Assembly (NCBI GenBank): GCA_036785705.1
Contig: JAWUZG010000084.1
Span: 5,639,001 to 5,703,000 of the forward strand
Reading direction: 5' to 3'
Source: Acanthornis magna
Taxonomy: Eukaryota; Chordata; Aves; Passeriformes; Acanthizidae
Length of the DNA stretch: 64,000 nt
Below the pieces are notes generated by a model. It ran no database searches. It saw nothing but the letters and a program-made list of their open reading frames with translations, and was not told the DNA's origin. Shown here in pieces: positions 48,131-58,365 of the stretch. A program made the position numbers and the translations under genes. The number at the start of each line of letters is the position of its first letter. The first letter of the stretch is position 1.

Positions 48131-50160
48131 ATGAGAGCTTTCTCCTGTGAGACTGTAGCTGCCAGTCAAGGTCAGGATCCACTGAAGTTTCACCATGTTC
48201 ATATGAGAAACTGCTTGTAGCTTAAACATCATGGCGTGTTTACCCAATCAAAGCTGATGCAAGTTTTACAGGTTATATATTTTCCTGTCTTTCCCAGTTG
48301 CACAGCCCTGCAGAAGCACAAGGGAGGTGGGCAGCACCAAATGAACACTGAGCAGCACAAGCTGGTTTCACACTTAATTCGCTTGTCCATCCAATTTGAA
48401 GGTGGAACCTGAGTCTCACAGGAAAGTGTGTTAGCAAGTAGGATCAAGAATATTCTGTTTCAAGTTTTCTGCATTCTCCAGTTGAAATATCTATTATCCC
48501 ACCTGTCTCCTGTAAGCTACTACTACCATTTACACTGCATTGTGGTGAAACTTGACCAAATGAAAAGCTCCTGCCTGGTCAGTTGACAAATGTTGATATT
48601 AGGACCAAAGAAGGGGCAGAAATGTCTAGCAGGGAGAGTGGCACAGCCCCTCAGGCCAGCACTGGCCTCAAGGACTTGATGAAACTGCCCCAAAGATCCC
48701 TGTTTATCATTGATGTGTTGAAAGTGCTGCTTATGTTCCTGTTGAATTTGGACCCCAGCCTTTGCACACCAATTTTAATTTAGAAGGAAAGACTGGTGAA
48801 AATGCCTTTGAGATGCCCATGTACCAGCAGCAGCGGTAACTCATAATCACTGCCAACAATAAATACTGCATTGATCCACGAGGATGGGACCCTGGGAACA
48901 AAATGCTTCCCGAAAGCTGAGCACTTACTCTTCTGATGCTCTCTTAAATGTGTTCCAGCAGTGGTCCTGCAGTGGCATCTCTCATTATTTGTCGCAGTTG
49001 AAAGGCTGCTGCTTCTTCTCGTTAAATGTTTTGTGCTGCACAACAGGTCTCAGGTTTATTATTGCTTGAAGTTCCCTTGTGGATTTTTTTCCTTTGCAAA
49101 GAATTTCAAAGTAGTCCTTCTTTACTGATCTTTCACAATCTCTAAAACACTGGAAGAGCATACAGACTGTGACAGAAAACAATAAAGTTCAGGCAATTCC
49201 CAGCTGAGGGTGATATGGCACCGTATATCCATCACATAGATTTAGGCATTACAGAGAAAATTAAGCAGCTTGTTGAAGTCATGGCACTGTGCCTGGGTGT
49301 TGGAAGGAAATACAACACCTCCCATCATTAAATGAGGATTTAATGTTCAGAGTGCTCAAATGTTTCTCACTTTTTCTAAAGCAAACCTTCATTAGCATGT
49401 TTGTTTAAACAGTACAAACTGTCCTGTCCTGGTGGCCACAAGGCTTTGGCTGCAGCTGCCAGTCCCTTCTAATGGGCATTTGGACATCATCTGCATGTGT
49501 CGACTTTGTTTTACGCAGAGAAAATATGACTTTTAAAGGGTCAGATTGCTGACTGATGAAAAGTGGAAATAGATTCATAAAACCAGGGGTAGTAGGTGCA
49601 AAACTGTGTCCCTGTTTTAGTTCTTTAGCTTCTTTAGTTCTTCATTTTTTTTTTCCACAGAGCTTTATTTCTGCTTGCAGGATATTTTTATTCAAGGGTA
49701 GTAAGACTCCAGAAGTCAGTGTTTGTAATGTAAATTGTGACCTGACTTTAATGTTAGCCTTGATCACTGTCTGCTGAAACAGCTGTGCCTTAAGAAATAC
49801 TGACTATGATAAATCCACCCCTACAGTGAAAAACACACACAAAAAAAGAAAACACACATACAAATAATTATTTACAAATTCTAATATGGGACTAGAACAC
49901 CAAGAAATTTGAGGAGGAAAACCTTAAAACTCTCCTGTGCCAGATCCTGGAAGTCAGAAGCAGTGTTCCGTGTTACTGACACTGAGTCTATATGGGCAGA
50001 CTCTGTGGTCTCTACAGGACAATTTGTGGGGTCCTCACAGCTCTGACCTCAACAACTGCCCTTGAGAAAGCACCACCTTTCTCAAAAAATTGTTTTTCTG
50101 AGAAACAAAAAGTCGTTTAAAGTTGTTTACACTTTATTTTTGCTTTGCCTTCCCTTGCAG
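48131..50160. other. Unique non-coding stretch
   Basis: No known gene or transposon is recognised. A 66-codon plus-strand frame at 48583-48783 has polar then hydrophobic halves but no splice support or motif. A CA/A-rich low-complexity tract lies at 49830-49865. The last 40 bases are T/C-rich and end in CAG, forming the strong acceptor before 50161. Confidence 0.5.
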
Positions 50161-50440
50161 GTGGTTAAATGGCAAGCTTTGTGCCTGCTTGGAGCCATGC
50201 AGCTGAGTGCTGGCACCTGTGGCCAGTGATTGCCGGCAGCTGGGCCACCTGGCCAGAACCTTCTGGAAGGAGCAAGGGCGGGGCTCAGCTGCCTCTTGGT
50301 TTTGCTCCAAAAACGAAGTGTGGTCTTGAGAAAACGTCTGGTGGAGGTGTTGCTGTGAGGGATGTTTTTGGCTCAGGACGACGGAGCCACACATGGTTTC
50401 AGAGGAGAGAAGGCAGCTGCACCACCCGGGGAAGTTGCTG
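50161..50440 (+). other. Candidate 280-nt exon overlapping the CpG island edge
   Basis: The preceding tract (TTTATTTTTGCTTTGCCTTCCCTTGCAG) is among the strongest acceptors in the window, and GTAGGT at 50441 is a usable donor. An ATG eight bases into the interval opens a frame for the rest of it (starting MASFVPAW, rich in Trp, Gly and Ser). I do not recognise the product. Joined to the 52009 candidate, this frame would stop immediately at the junction, so those two do not form a coding pair. A non-coding or 5' UTR exon is also possible. Confidence 0.22.
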
Positions 50441-50700
50441 GTAGGTGATGAGGATAAATTATGTGGGCGGTGAGATCAGCCCTAATCCGCGGAGGGGAGC
50501 GTTTTGCTTTTAAATGTTGGTATTGCGTCTGTAGGCAGGATTTTTCCCTGTGCGCTGGGCGAAGGGCAGCGGGGTGAGGCTTTTTCCTCCGGCAAGCCGG
50601 GCCGGGGCCGCAAGGTGGAGCCGCGGCCGCGCTCCTGCGCTTCTGCCGCCGGCTCACGCCTTTAATTCCCTGGGTTTTTTTTTCCTCTGGAGCTGTAAGC
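50270..50700. promoter_or_regulatory. CpG island, candidate promoter
   Basis: This is the only CpG-dense interval of the window. I count about 20 CpG dinucleotides in the roughly 200 bases 50461-50660. A canonical GC box (GGGCGGGGC) lies at 50276-50284, GGGCGG again near 50464, and a NotI site (GCGGCCGC) at 50623-50630. In vertebrates, unmethylated CpG islands usually mark promoters, including those of lncRNAs. No TATA box or known first exon fixes the direction. On the plus strand GTGAG donors lie at about 50468 and 50573. On the minus strand a GTGAGC donor lies near 50655. CR1 copies are not involved. Confidence 0.55.
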
Positions 50701-52008
50701 AAGCTGCTTTGAGACGGATTGACAACGTCAGTGCTTCATTTCCTCCGAGCGATGAAAAGCCCTGGCTCGCAGCTTCAAAGCAAGGCTTTCCTGTTTTGTT
50801 TGTCCTTCCACAAGGACGTGGTAATATCAGCGTGCCCAGGGTGGCTTTTGAGTGTCCTGAATTTGTGTGGTGGTAGTACAGGAGGGAAAACATTTCCTGG
50901 AGGACAAAAGAACATCTATCCTGTTTACTTTTAGCTCTTCAATCGGCTTAGGGGAGAAAAGAGGTCTGGAAGGGGAGGCTCTTCCCCTCACTCCCAAAGC
51001 CATTTTTTTCTCCCGAGAAAGTGAAGAAACGCTGGGTGCACGTTGAAATCAGTGGTTCAGCATAAGCAGTAAGCCTGTGGGGAATTTGGCTTCATTCAGT
51101 CTGCCAAGGACACTAAACCCAAGCATTTTAGTCTTTCTCCTCTCCCTTACTGTAGCTATGACCTAAAAGGCAAAGTACTACACGTTAGTTTCTGTGATAG
51201 AACTTACTCCCCAGTGTAGGCACCCACAGCAGAGTGGCAACAAAGTTATGAAGTTACTCTGTCTGAAGTACAACCATCTTCAGGGCTGAATGATAGGGCT
51301 GGGAAGGTGTGAGGAGTTCTTTTAAGCCTGGCAGGAGTAACTGGTCGAAAGTGAGAATAGCTTAAAAATTAAATAAAAAGTCCTCAGTTATGACTGCTAG
51401 AGGAACACCTAGAACAGCTTTCTGTGAGCAGAATGTTGAAAACTGCAGCTAGCTAATAATGTCCAGCCAATTTTTGAAAATAATCTGAGTTGTTCTGTCT
51501 GAACCAAGTTTCCTAGATCTCTAGAGAATCTTATTTCAACTCTAAAACCTTATTTTAAGAATTAACTCAACATTTCAAAACAAGCTGTTGGAATTTCAGT
51601 GGTGCTGCAATTTGCCATCTGCTATTTTTCTAATTCTAGCTTATGCTCAGATAAATTTGGCTCATTTTCACAAAAGTATGTTCTAGGACTTGCATATTCT
51701 GGCACTGCATTATCCTCTTAGGTTTATTCGTGGATTGCGTGGGTACCTGGGGATGGGGGCTCGGAACTGAAAAGGTTTCTGACATCTGCTCTTAACCTTC
51801 CCTTTTTTCAAATTTAAGAAATGGTTCTAAACACCACAGGTATTATTATTCTGAAAGAGAGGTGGGAGGAGGGTCAATCATTGTAGTCTCTGCTTCATTT
51901 GGTCGAATTTTTGGTGATTTGACTTCCAGAAAGAGTACTCTGCTACCACTAACACACTGTTCTGAATAAAAGATATGCTCAGGGTTTTATTTCTCTCTCT
52001 TTATTTAG
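50701..52008. other. Unique stretch downstream of the CpG island
   Basis: The first 250 bases stay moderately GC-rich and then composition returns to background. No gene or transposon is recognised. The last 25 bases form a very T/C-rich acceptor. Confidence 0.5.
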
Positions 52009-52228
52009 ATGGTGTTGCTGTTATGAAAGCATGAACTTCATAACTGATGGGCAGATTTCCAAAATGTGTGAGGGCTTAGCAAGGTTAACATTCCAGATGA
52101 ATAACAATATAGAACATGTCTTGATTCTGGATAATCTAGCAGTTGTTAAGGGCTGGGCCTTCTCTACATTCCAGGCTACTGTAATAATTTCCTGTATTTC
52201 TGGGACATTTGCACATACCATCTTTTAA
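52009..52228 (+). other. Candidate terminal exon with 72-codon open frame
   Basis: A very strong acceptor (TTTTATTTCTCTCTCTTTATTTAG) ends at 52008. The frame starting one base later stays open for 72 codons to TAA at 52226-52228. The product would be Cys/aromatic-rich at first (WCCCYESMNF), then mixed, with a hydrophobic C-terminus (IISCISGTF). I know no such family. The 3' half (52143-52205) is one member of a diverged repeat pair whose other copy lies at 53549-53611. An ATTAAA hexamer at 52613 could serve as a weak poly(A) signal. The minus strand is also open here, which argues for caution. Confidence 0.2.
52143..52205 (+). repeat. 63-bp dispersed direct repeat, copy A
   Basis: Aligns without gaps to 53549-53611 with 50 of 63 identical positions by my count, the last 12 bases identical. 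Family unknown. Confidence 0.75.
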
Positions 52229-53548
52229 GTTTATTTTCCAGTTACTGTATCCAGTTATATATAGGCTTATGTTCCAATAGTTGGACTGAAGTTTCACACA
52301 AAGAAGAGGGATGTTTGGATCAGTGTTCTTGGTGTGTTATGTCCAGTTCTTTGACACCTGGGCCCAGGTGACTCCTGTCCCTGTCTTTTGGATCACCTGC
52401 TCTTAGTGTAATTTAATTCTATCATAGTGTTACCTGCGCTTTACCAGAGAGAGCTTCATGAAATACTGCATGAAGGACATGCTTTTATTCTTTTATGGGC
52501 AGAGCGCCTAATCCTGTTTCCAGTCACACAGCTAATGTACTTTGGGCTGCCAGGGAGCTGAATCACAGCCATAAGACAGCCAGGGAAGGAGCTGTGTTTC
52601 TACAGTTGTACTATTAAACACTAGGCGCATTATATGGCAATGCTATTAATAGTTAAAAAGCAATTTAGGAGCAAACTTTGTTGTACAATGAAGCAAAACA
52701 AACATGTTTTCTTCCCCCCTTCACAAAACCAAAGCTGGCTATCTGGAGACTTCTAAAATGAGCTGGTATTAGCAAGTTTCTTGAAGAAAAATTAAATGTG
52801 GGGTAACTAATAGAATTTATTGAAACTTGGGAAATTATATTGCCTGTTTCCAAGCCCAGTAGGCTGTAATATTCCATAAGAGAGCACTAAAATCACTTGA
52901 CTGTTACAGGCTTGTGTGATAAATGTACATCATGAGTACACTTCTTGTCTTGCTGCAAACCCAGAGCTGACTCTGTGCCTGCAAATCCAGACCTTTACAC
53001 CCAAAAAGGTCAGCCATAAGCTTCATTTGTAAGGCAGCACCTGAGATTTCTGTGTGATTTATACCCACCCACTGTTGAGGTTAGCTTGTTTTCTTCATGG
53101 TACTACATGAGGAAGAAGCCAGGTTCCAGAGCAGTCCTGTCTGCACAGTTCCACACAAGATGAGCTTTTCACTGCTGTGGCTTTTGTTGCTGCTCAGCAC
53201 CACACAGTCTCACCCTCTCCTGGGCATGGTCAATTCAGAGCTGAACTGTCTGCCAGGAATCCTCCTGAGCTTGCTCCTTGTTGGGTTAGACATGTGCCAG
53301 CACTAGAAAAAGAGCTGGCAGGCATAGCCTGAGATAGGGAGCTCTTGCATTCAGCCCCTGTGTCTGCTCTAGACTTTGTCCTCTGAACAAGGGAGAATCA
53401 GACTAAAATGGAAGAGTGGTGACTGAGGTGCTCAGGCAGGGATGCCTCCTGACTGTCCTCTAGTAGAGCCAGAGGCATCAAATGGTGCAAGGTTGGGGGA
53501 AAGAAACAAAACTGAGGAAAACCACTCTGTGCATGTTCCTTGGCTCAT
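52229..53548. other. Unique non-coding stretch
   Basis: No gene or known transposon is recognised between the two copies of the 63-bp repeat. Confidence 0.5.
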
Positions 53549-53611
53549 TTGTCAAGGTTTGGGGCTTGTCTACCTTCCAAGTTGCTTTAACAATTCTCTG
53601 TATTTCTGGGA
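53549..53611 (+). repeat. 63-bp dispersed direct repeat, copy B
   Basis: Partner of 52143-52205. Its right end coincides with the start of the 81-bp tandem duplication. The same reading frame is open in both copies (VK.W..STFQ....CISG.F), but mismatches are spread over all codon positions, so coding constraint is not evident. Confidence 0.75.
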
Positions 53612-53772
53612 GGTTCACTTAGGGCTGTAAGACACCAGAGCACTACCTTTGACTTGGGAATTGAGCCTCCTATAAATCTCTGGAGGCTGGAAGGTTCACT
53701 TAGGGCTGTAAGACACCAGAGCACTACCTTTGACTTGGGAATTGAGCCTCCTATAAATCTCTGGAGGCTGGA
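53611..53772. repeat. Exact 2 x 81-bp tandem duplication
   Basis: The unit AGGTTCACTTAGGG...CTGGAGGCTGGA at 53611-53691 is repeated at 53692-53772 with no difference that I can see, implying a recent event or a variable copy number. 81 is a multiple of three, so the plus-strand frame 53654-53866 repeats GIEPPINLWRLE, but there is no other sign of coding. Confidence 0.95.
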
Positions 53773-55420
53773 AGAATATTTTGGAGAAAGAAAACCTTTG
53801 TTGTGTGCTCCATCCAGGCTTTCTATGGGTTATTTGCTGTTGGCTGCTGCAGGGGACAGGTGCTAAGTTAAACAAAGGCTTGCTCAGACCCAGTGTGTTA
53901 AACACTTAGTGGGCTCAGGGAAGGAGTCAGACTCCCAGGAGTTCCACTGCCCTGCTCAGAGACAGTCTCCTGGTGTAATGGCAGGAGCTCCTTTTGTGCC
54001 ACGCTGCAGTTAACACCTGCTGGGCTTTAATCCTCTGAAGTGCTGAGTGTGTTTTATCCTGGGATAGGTAACCTCTGTACTTCAGGCATCTCAAATAAAG
54101 GAGGTGGCTGTAGGTGCTACAAAGGAAAGAAACCTTGGGTACTAGAAGGAAACAGATTCGGTATGTGGCTTTCCTCCCCCAATACTACATTCCTAATTTT
54201 TTTGAGGTTCTTATGTAACACAGTGCCTGTGCTTTATATATGGATGTGCACACAGGCATGTGTGTGACCTCTGTGGGATGACATAAAACATAACTTCGAA
54301 GTGTACATTTCAATACTACTCAGTACCCAAATGGAATGGTGCAAAAACTAAAAACTTTAAGAGAAAAATGAGGATAGCAGCCTGCCAAATGTTGTTCAGT
54401 TATGCTCTTTGGCAGAGTGATTTCTTTAGGTGTTGACCTGTCAGCAGCTATTTTGAAAGAAGCCAGTATTTTGATTAGTAAATGCAAGGAAGACCTAATA
54501 CTTGCAGTCAGCAGAAGGTTTTCAGTGTCAGGCTACTGAGGAGCAAAGATTTCAGTGCTATTTATATTCCTTTTCAACTATGAATTTTCAAGTACTTTGC
54601 ATCATTTAAGTCCAAGTATTGAAAGATGTTGAATATTTTCAACTACCAGTGAAGTCACAAGGATGTGAGGTCAAATCCCACATAATGAGCTGAGCTCATA
54701 AGGTCAGCCCTATCCTGACTCTTTGAAGAAATTTTACTGAAACACAATAATGTTCTTCTAGTCCTCATCTTCTGCCCATATTTGTTAAAAATGTTACCTA
54801 AGCAGAGAAAATCTGCACAGGTATTAGGCAAAGGAGAATGATTATTCAGGAGTGGTTATTGTAGCATTGTCTCGGACACCAGCACGGTCTGGATTAGCAT
54901 AGTTGTGTTATGATTAATGGCCTTATCAAAACTCAGAAAAATTACCGAAGTTACACAAAGGAATGCAATATCCGCTACCAGCACAGAACTTAATAACGAA
55001 GCAAAGCATGAAACCGTTTGATGTCATTAATAAAATCTATCATGGGATCCAGGAAAGTATTTGCAATTGCATCAGTCATTGAAAAAAAGGCAGACAAGAC
55101 AGCTGCGGTGATGGAAAAGATAATACATTAAAGAGAAATTAACATATCTTTGGGGATCTTTTTAGCAGGAGGTGAAGGGAAGCTTTTCTTCATTAGGGGA
55201 AACTGCAGTTGTCTGAAAGCATGGAGAACATCATGGATAGAAATCTTCACTGTTAGAGCAAGCATTCTTAAAGTGGACCCCCTTAGAAGTGCTTGGATGT
55301 TTTATGTAACCAGTGCTATTTCTTCAAGGGGAAGCTTCAGCTGCAGTTGTGTTTTTAACTTTGTGTCAGCTAATGAGTCCTTCTGGAGAATGCACCCACT
55401 GTTTCTCTCATCTATTGCAG
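53773..55420. other. Unique non-coding stretch
   Basis: No gene or transposon is recognised. A 101-codon plus-strand frame (55150-55455) shows no motif, but its end contains the possible microexon that follows. Confidence 0.5.
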
Positions 55421-55444
55421 CTAGTGGTAGCAATGAAAATGCAA
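55421..55444 (+). other. Possible 24-nt microexon
   Basis: TGTTTCTCTCATCTATTGCAG is a strong acceptor and GTGAGT at 55445 a consensus donor. One frame encodes Ser-Gly-Ser-Asn-Glu-Asn-Ala, the small polar type common in neuronal microexons. Another frame begins with TAG. Splice signals only. Confidence 0.15.
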
Positions 55445-55794
55445 GTGAGTGTTAAGGTTCTTAGTTTTAGCTGAGCCGTACTGTAAAACTTAGTAAATCT
55501 TCAGAACTTGGAGTTACTGTATTCTTCTCTTGCCTAAATTCTGTCTGGCTTTGCCTTTCCTTGGGCATGAAATCTGCAGGTCTTGTGGGCTGTTCATTTT
55601 GTGTTGGCTTCATCCCCTTCAAAGATGGGGATGTTTTTATCTTTGTGCACTCCTGTGAAATAGAAGACCATAACTTCAAGTCATCAGAATAAGTCATGAG
55701 GCACCAGAAGCGAACACTGCATCCAGGAATAACTTAAGATCCTCTCTGGAAGGTGGCTGATTTTGTATCCTGCTGCTTTACAATTCAGAGAAGC

Positions 55795-56163
55795 AGCTGA
55801 GGGAGCTAGGGGTGTTTAGTCTGGAAAAAAGGAGGCTCAGGGGAGACCTTATCACCCTCTACAGTAGGATGTGGCCAGGTGGGGGTCAATCTCTTTTCCC
55901 AGGTAACAACTGCAGGGTGAGAGGAAATGAGAGGCCTCAAGTTGTGCCAGGGAAAGTTTAGATTGGGTATTATGAGAAATTTCTTCAATGAAATGGTTGC
56001 CAGGCATTGCAATGGGCTGCCCAGGAAAGTAGTGGAATCACCATCCCTGGAAGTGCTCAAAAAGCCTGTGGATGTGCACCTGGTGAACATGGCAGTGCTG
56101 GGTTAACAGATGAACCTGATCATCTTTGAGGTCTTTTTCAACCTTAACTGTTCTATGATGCTA
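55795..56163 (+). mobile_element. CR1 LINE 3' end
   Basis: The block order is typical for a CR1 3' end. It starts with the CTGAGGGAGCTAGGGGTGTTTAGTCTGGA block, then GGCTCAGGGGAGACCTTATC, CTCTTTTCCCAGGTAAC, GGGCTGCCCAGGAAAGTAGTGG and CACCATCCCTGGAAGTGCTC. It ends with GAGGTCTTTTTCAACCTTAACTGTTCTATGATG. Compared with the 18.9-kb copy it belongs to a different CR1 subfamily (CTCTTTTCCCA and GAGGTCTTTTCCAACC variants). The coding frame is interrupted. 5' truncated and inactive. Confidence 0.93.
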
Positions 56164-58315
56164 CACAATCAGTTGCGAAATAAGTTTTGCCCAAATTTGA
56201 AGAGAAAGAATTCCATGCTGCCAGTGGCATTTGGTCACTTGAAATCTGGCACAAAACAGAGAGCCAGAGGTTGCAGAAAAGTGCAAAGCTGAGGGAAGCA
56301 GGAAGGTCTGCAAGTATGCAAGATACCTACAGATTTTAATCCACCCAACACTGGTACAAAATACTGAGCATTAAAAAAATTCCAGGATTCCCTGTGAGAG
56401 GTTCCTGTGTTTGCCCAAGTTCTTAGTAAACTGCTCACTGTTGCTAGTGCTGCTGACAGTGATGGTCACCAGGCACTGGAGGAGGTCTCAGTGTCATAGT
56501 TCTGGGTATTGATGAGATCATCTTCATCATGCTCAGAGGAAGAGCAAAGGTCAAATTCCAGGTTTTTCTTTTGTCAGCAAGTTGGAGATACTCTGTCCTT
56601 CGTAACACTCCAAATTGGCACTTAAACATCTAGTTCTTATTAATGAGGAGATATTTTCACTGCTGTAGCTGAATGACTTAAAATAATTGAGAGCTCACTG
56701 GGCACATGGCCAAAGCTCTGAGCTAGAAAAATCAAATCATTTATGGATTTTTCTTATTCAGCCTACTTGAGCCACCTACTGATGCAAGGCCTGGAGGTCG
56801 TAGGTTGTCATAAAGCTGAATGTGGGATTATTTTAAATGAATCTCATTGAGTTGGCTTAGATTCATATAAGACTGAGGTATATCCATTTACCCCAGCTAA
56901 GGTCATCTTTTTACAGGGCCTTTCTCAGCTCACCTTTCTTTTTTTTTGCTTTCAAATTTTTGTCAGTCTGAACCATCCAGTTGGAGGGGACTTGCAGAAG
57001 GACCACTCAGTGAGTTGTATGTTGAACAAGAAGCCTCCAAACTTGGTAACAGTCAAGCATGCTCTCTCAGGGTGTTGGCTACATCTATTGCTTGCTTCTA
57101 GAAATGTTTCTTTAGCTACGACCTGTTCACTGGCTTCCAAGATGCTTGCCAGAAAAAAAACCTGCCAGATGCCTCTAAGATCCTGAAGAATGCACATTAA
57201 CTGCCTGTGACAGGGTTTATTTCACTGCATGTCAGAAGGAGGCACACCTGTCTGATGATAACTGTGATAACTGATAAGAACTCCAGGCACAGATGTCTAG
57301 TACCTGCATTACTCTGGCTTGAGAAGATCTCTGCAGCTAGGAGCTGGTTCTAGCTGGGGTGGTGAGTTGGAACAATCATTTACCAAGATTGCTCCAACTT
57401 TTAGGCCATTAGCACAAGGAGGAGCAGAAGATGGAAGCTGTGTGCTGACCTGAAAAGGAAATGCGTGGATGTTCTCGCTTGATTCTCTTGCTCTGCCGTA
57501 AGTGTGGGTTTAGTGCTTTTTTTAGCATGGCACCGTTCTTGGGCGCTGTTAAGCACAGTGCATATACCCGTCAGCAGAATTCTAGTTTGTTCCCTTTCAA
57601 TCCTCCTGATTATTTTTCAGGCAGTTATTAAAAAAAAAATCTGAAAGGAAAACACACCTGCTAGGTGAAGACAGATTATTCAAGTGTCAGGAGAAAACCT
57701 CCTCCATATGCACTGTAATAAAAGCAAAGACTCTTAAAATAGACTTCCGTGACTTGCATAATAATTGGAACACAATTTACTATGGAGACAGCATCAATGT
57801 AACTAAGGAAACTTTCCTGTCTGATGGTGGAGGATGAGGAAATGGTATATCAAAGTGCTTCAATTACTGATTTAAAACTATAATCTGTGTCAGTCAGATT
57901 GAGAACACATTATGTGTTCTTTTGCACCATCTGCCCAACAATCAATTGAACTTAGTCTGAAAGTGATGGAAAAGCAGCCCTCAGTAACTTGAGAATATGA
58001 CATTTATCACATTTAATACCTACTGAAGAAAATGTCTGTTAATAAAGGGGTGCACTAAAATAATAATGGAGAATTTCTTTGGGTTTCTGTCTTCATTTTT
58101 TTTACACAAAACTGTCAATGAAATGCTACCATCTTGCTTGTCAATGTGTAATTATCTTTCAATGATTGGCTGCTAAGTTGTCATTTTTCACATTTTCTGG
58201 TTTCAAAGGTAAAATCTCTTGATAAGACTTTCCCAGCCTGGAGGAGGTGAAACTGTTTCACTATCTTTAAATGTAGATGCATTTTAGATGCATCCTATGC
58301 TTGGGTGACCCTCTC
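56164..58315. other. Unique non-coding stretch
   Basis: No gene or transposon is recognised. A short symmetrical element, AGAACACA TTA TGTGTTCT, lies at 57902-57920. The AT-rich stretch 57770-58090 has no repeat similarity. Confidence 0.55.
57902..57920. repeat. 8-3-8 inverted repeat
   Basis: AGAACACA and TGTGTTCT are exact reverse complements separated by TTA. The half-sites resemble steroid-receptor AGAACA half-sites but have the wrong spacing. Confidence 0.7.
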
Positions 58316-58365
58316 CTCTCCTATCAACCTCCAACCCATCCCTGGGTTGGAGGTGGATAGGAGAG
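58316..58365. repeat. Near-perfect 23-bp hairpin with 4-nt loop
   Basis: The left arm 58316-58338 (CTCTCCTATCAACCTCCAACCC...) and right arm 58343-58365 are reverse complements except for one base (A at 58326 against the base needed for pairing). The loop is TCCC. Such compact, nearly perfect fold-backs are the usual trace of replication template switching. The loop is too small for a normal miRNA precursor. Confidence 0.9.

Noticed and set aside
57902..57920. Glucocorticoid/androgen response element
   Set aside because: AGAACA half-sites are present but separated by 7 bases instead of 3, so it is only an inverted repeat.
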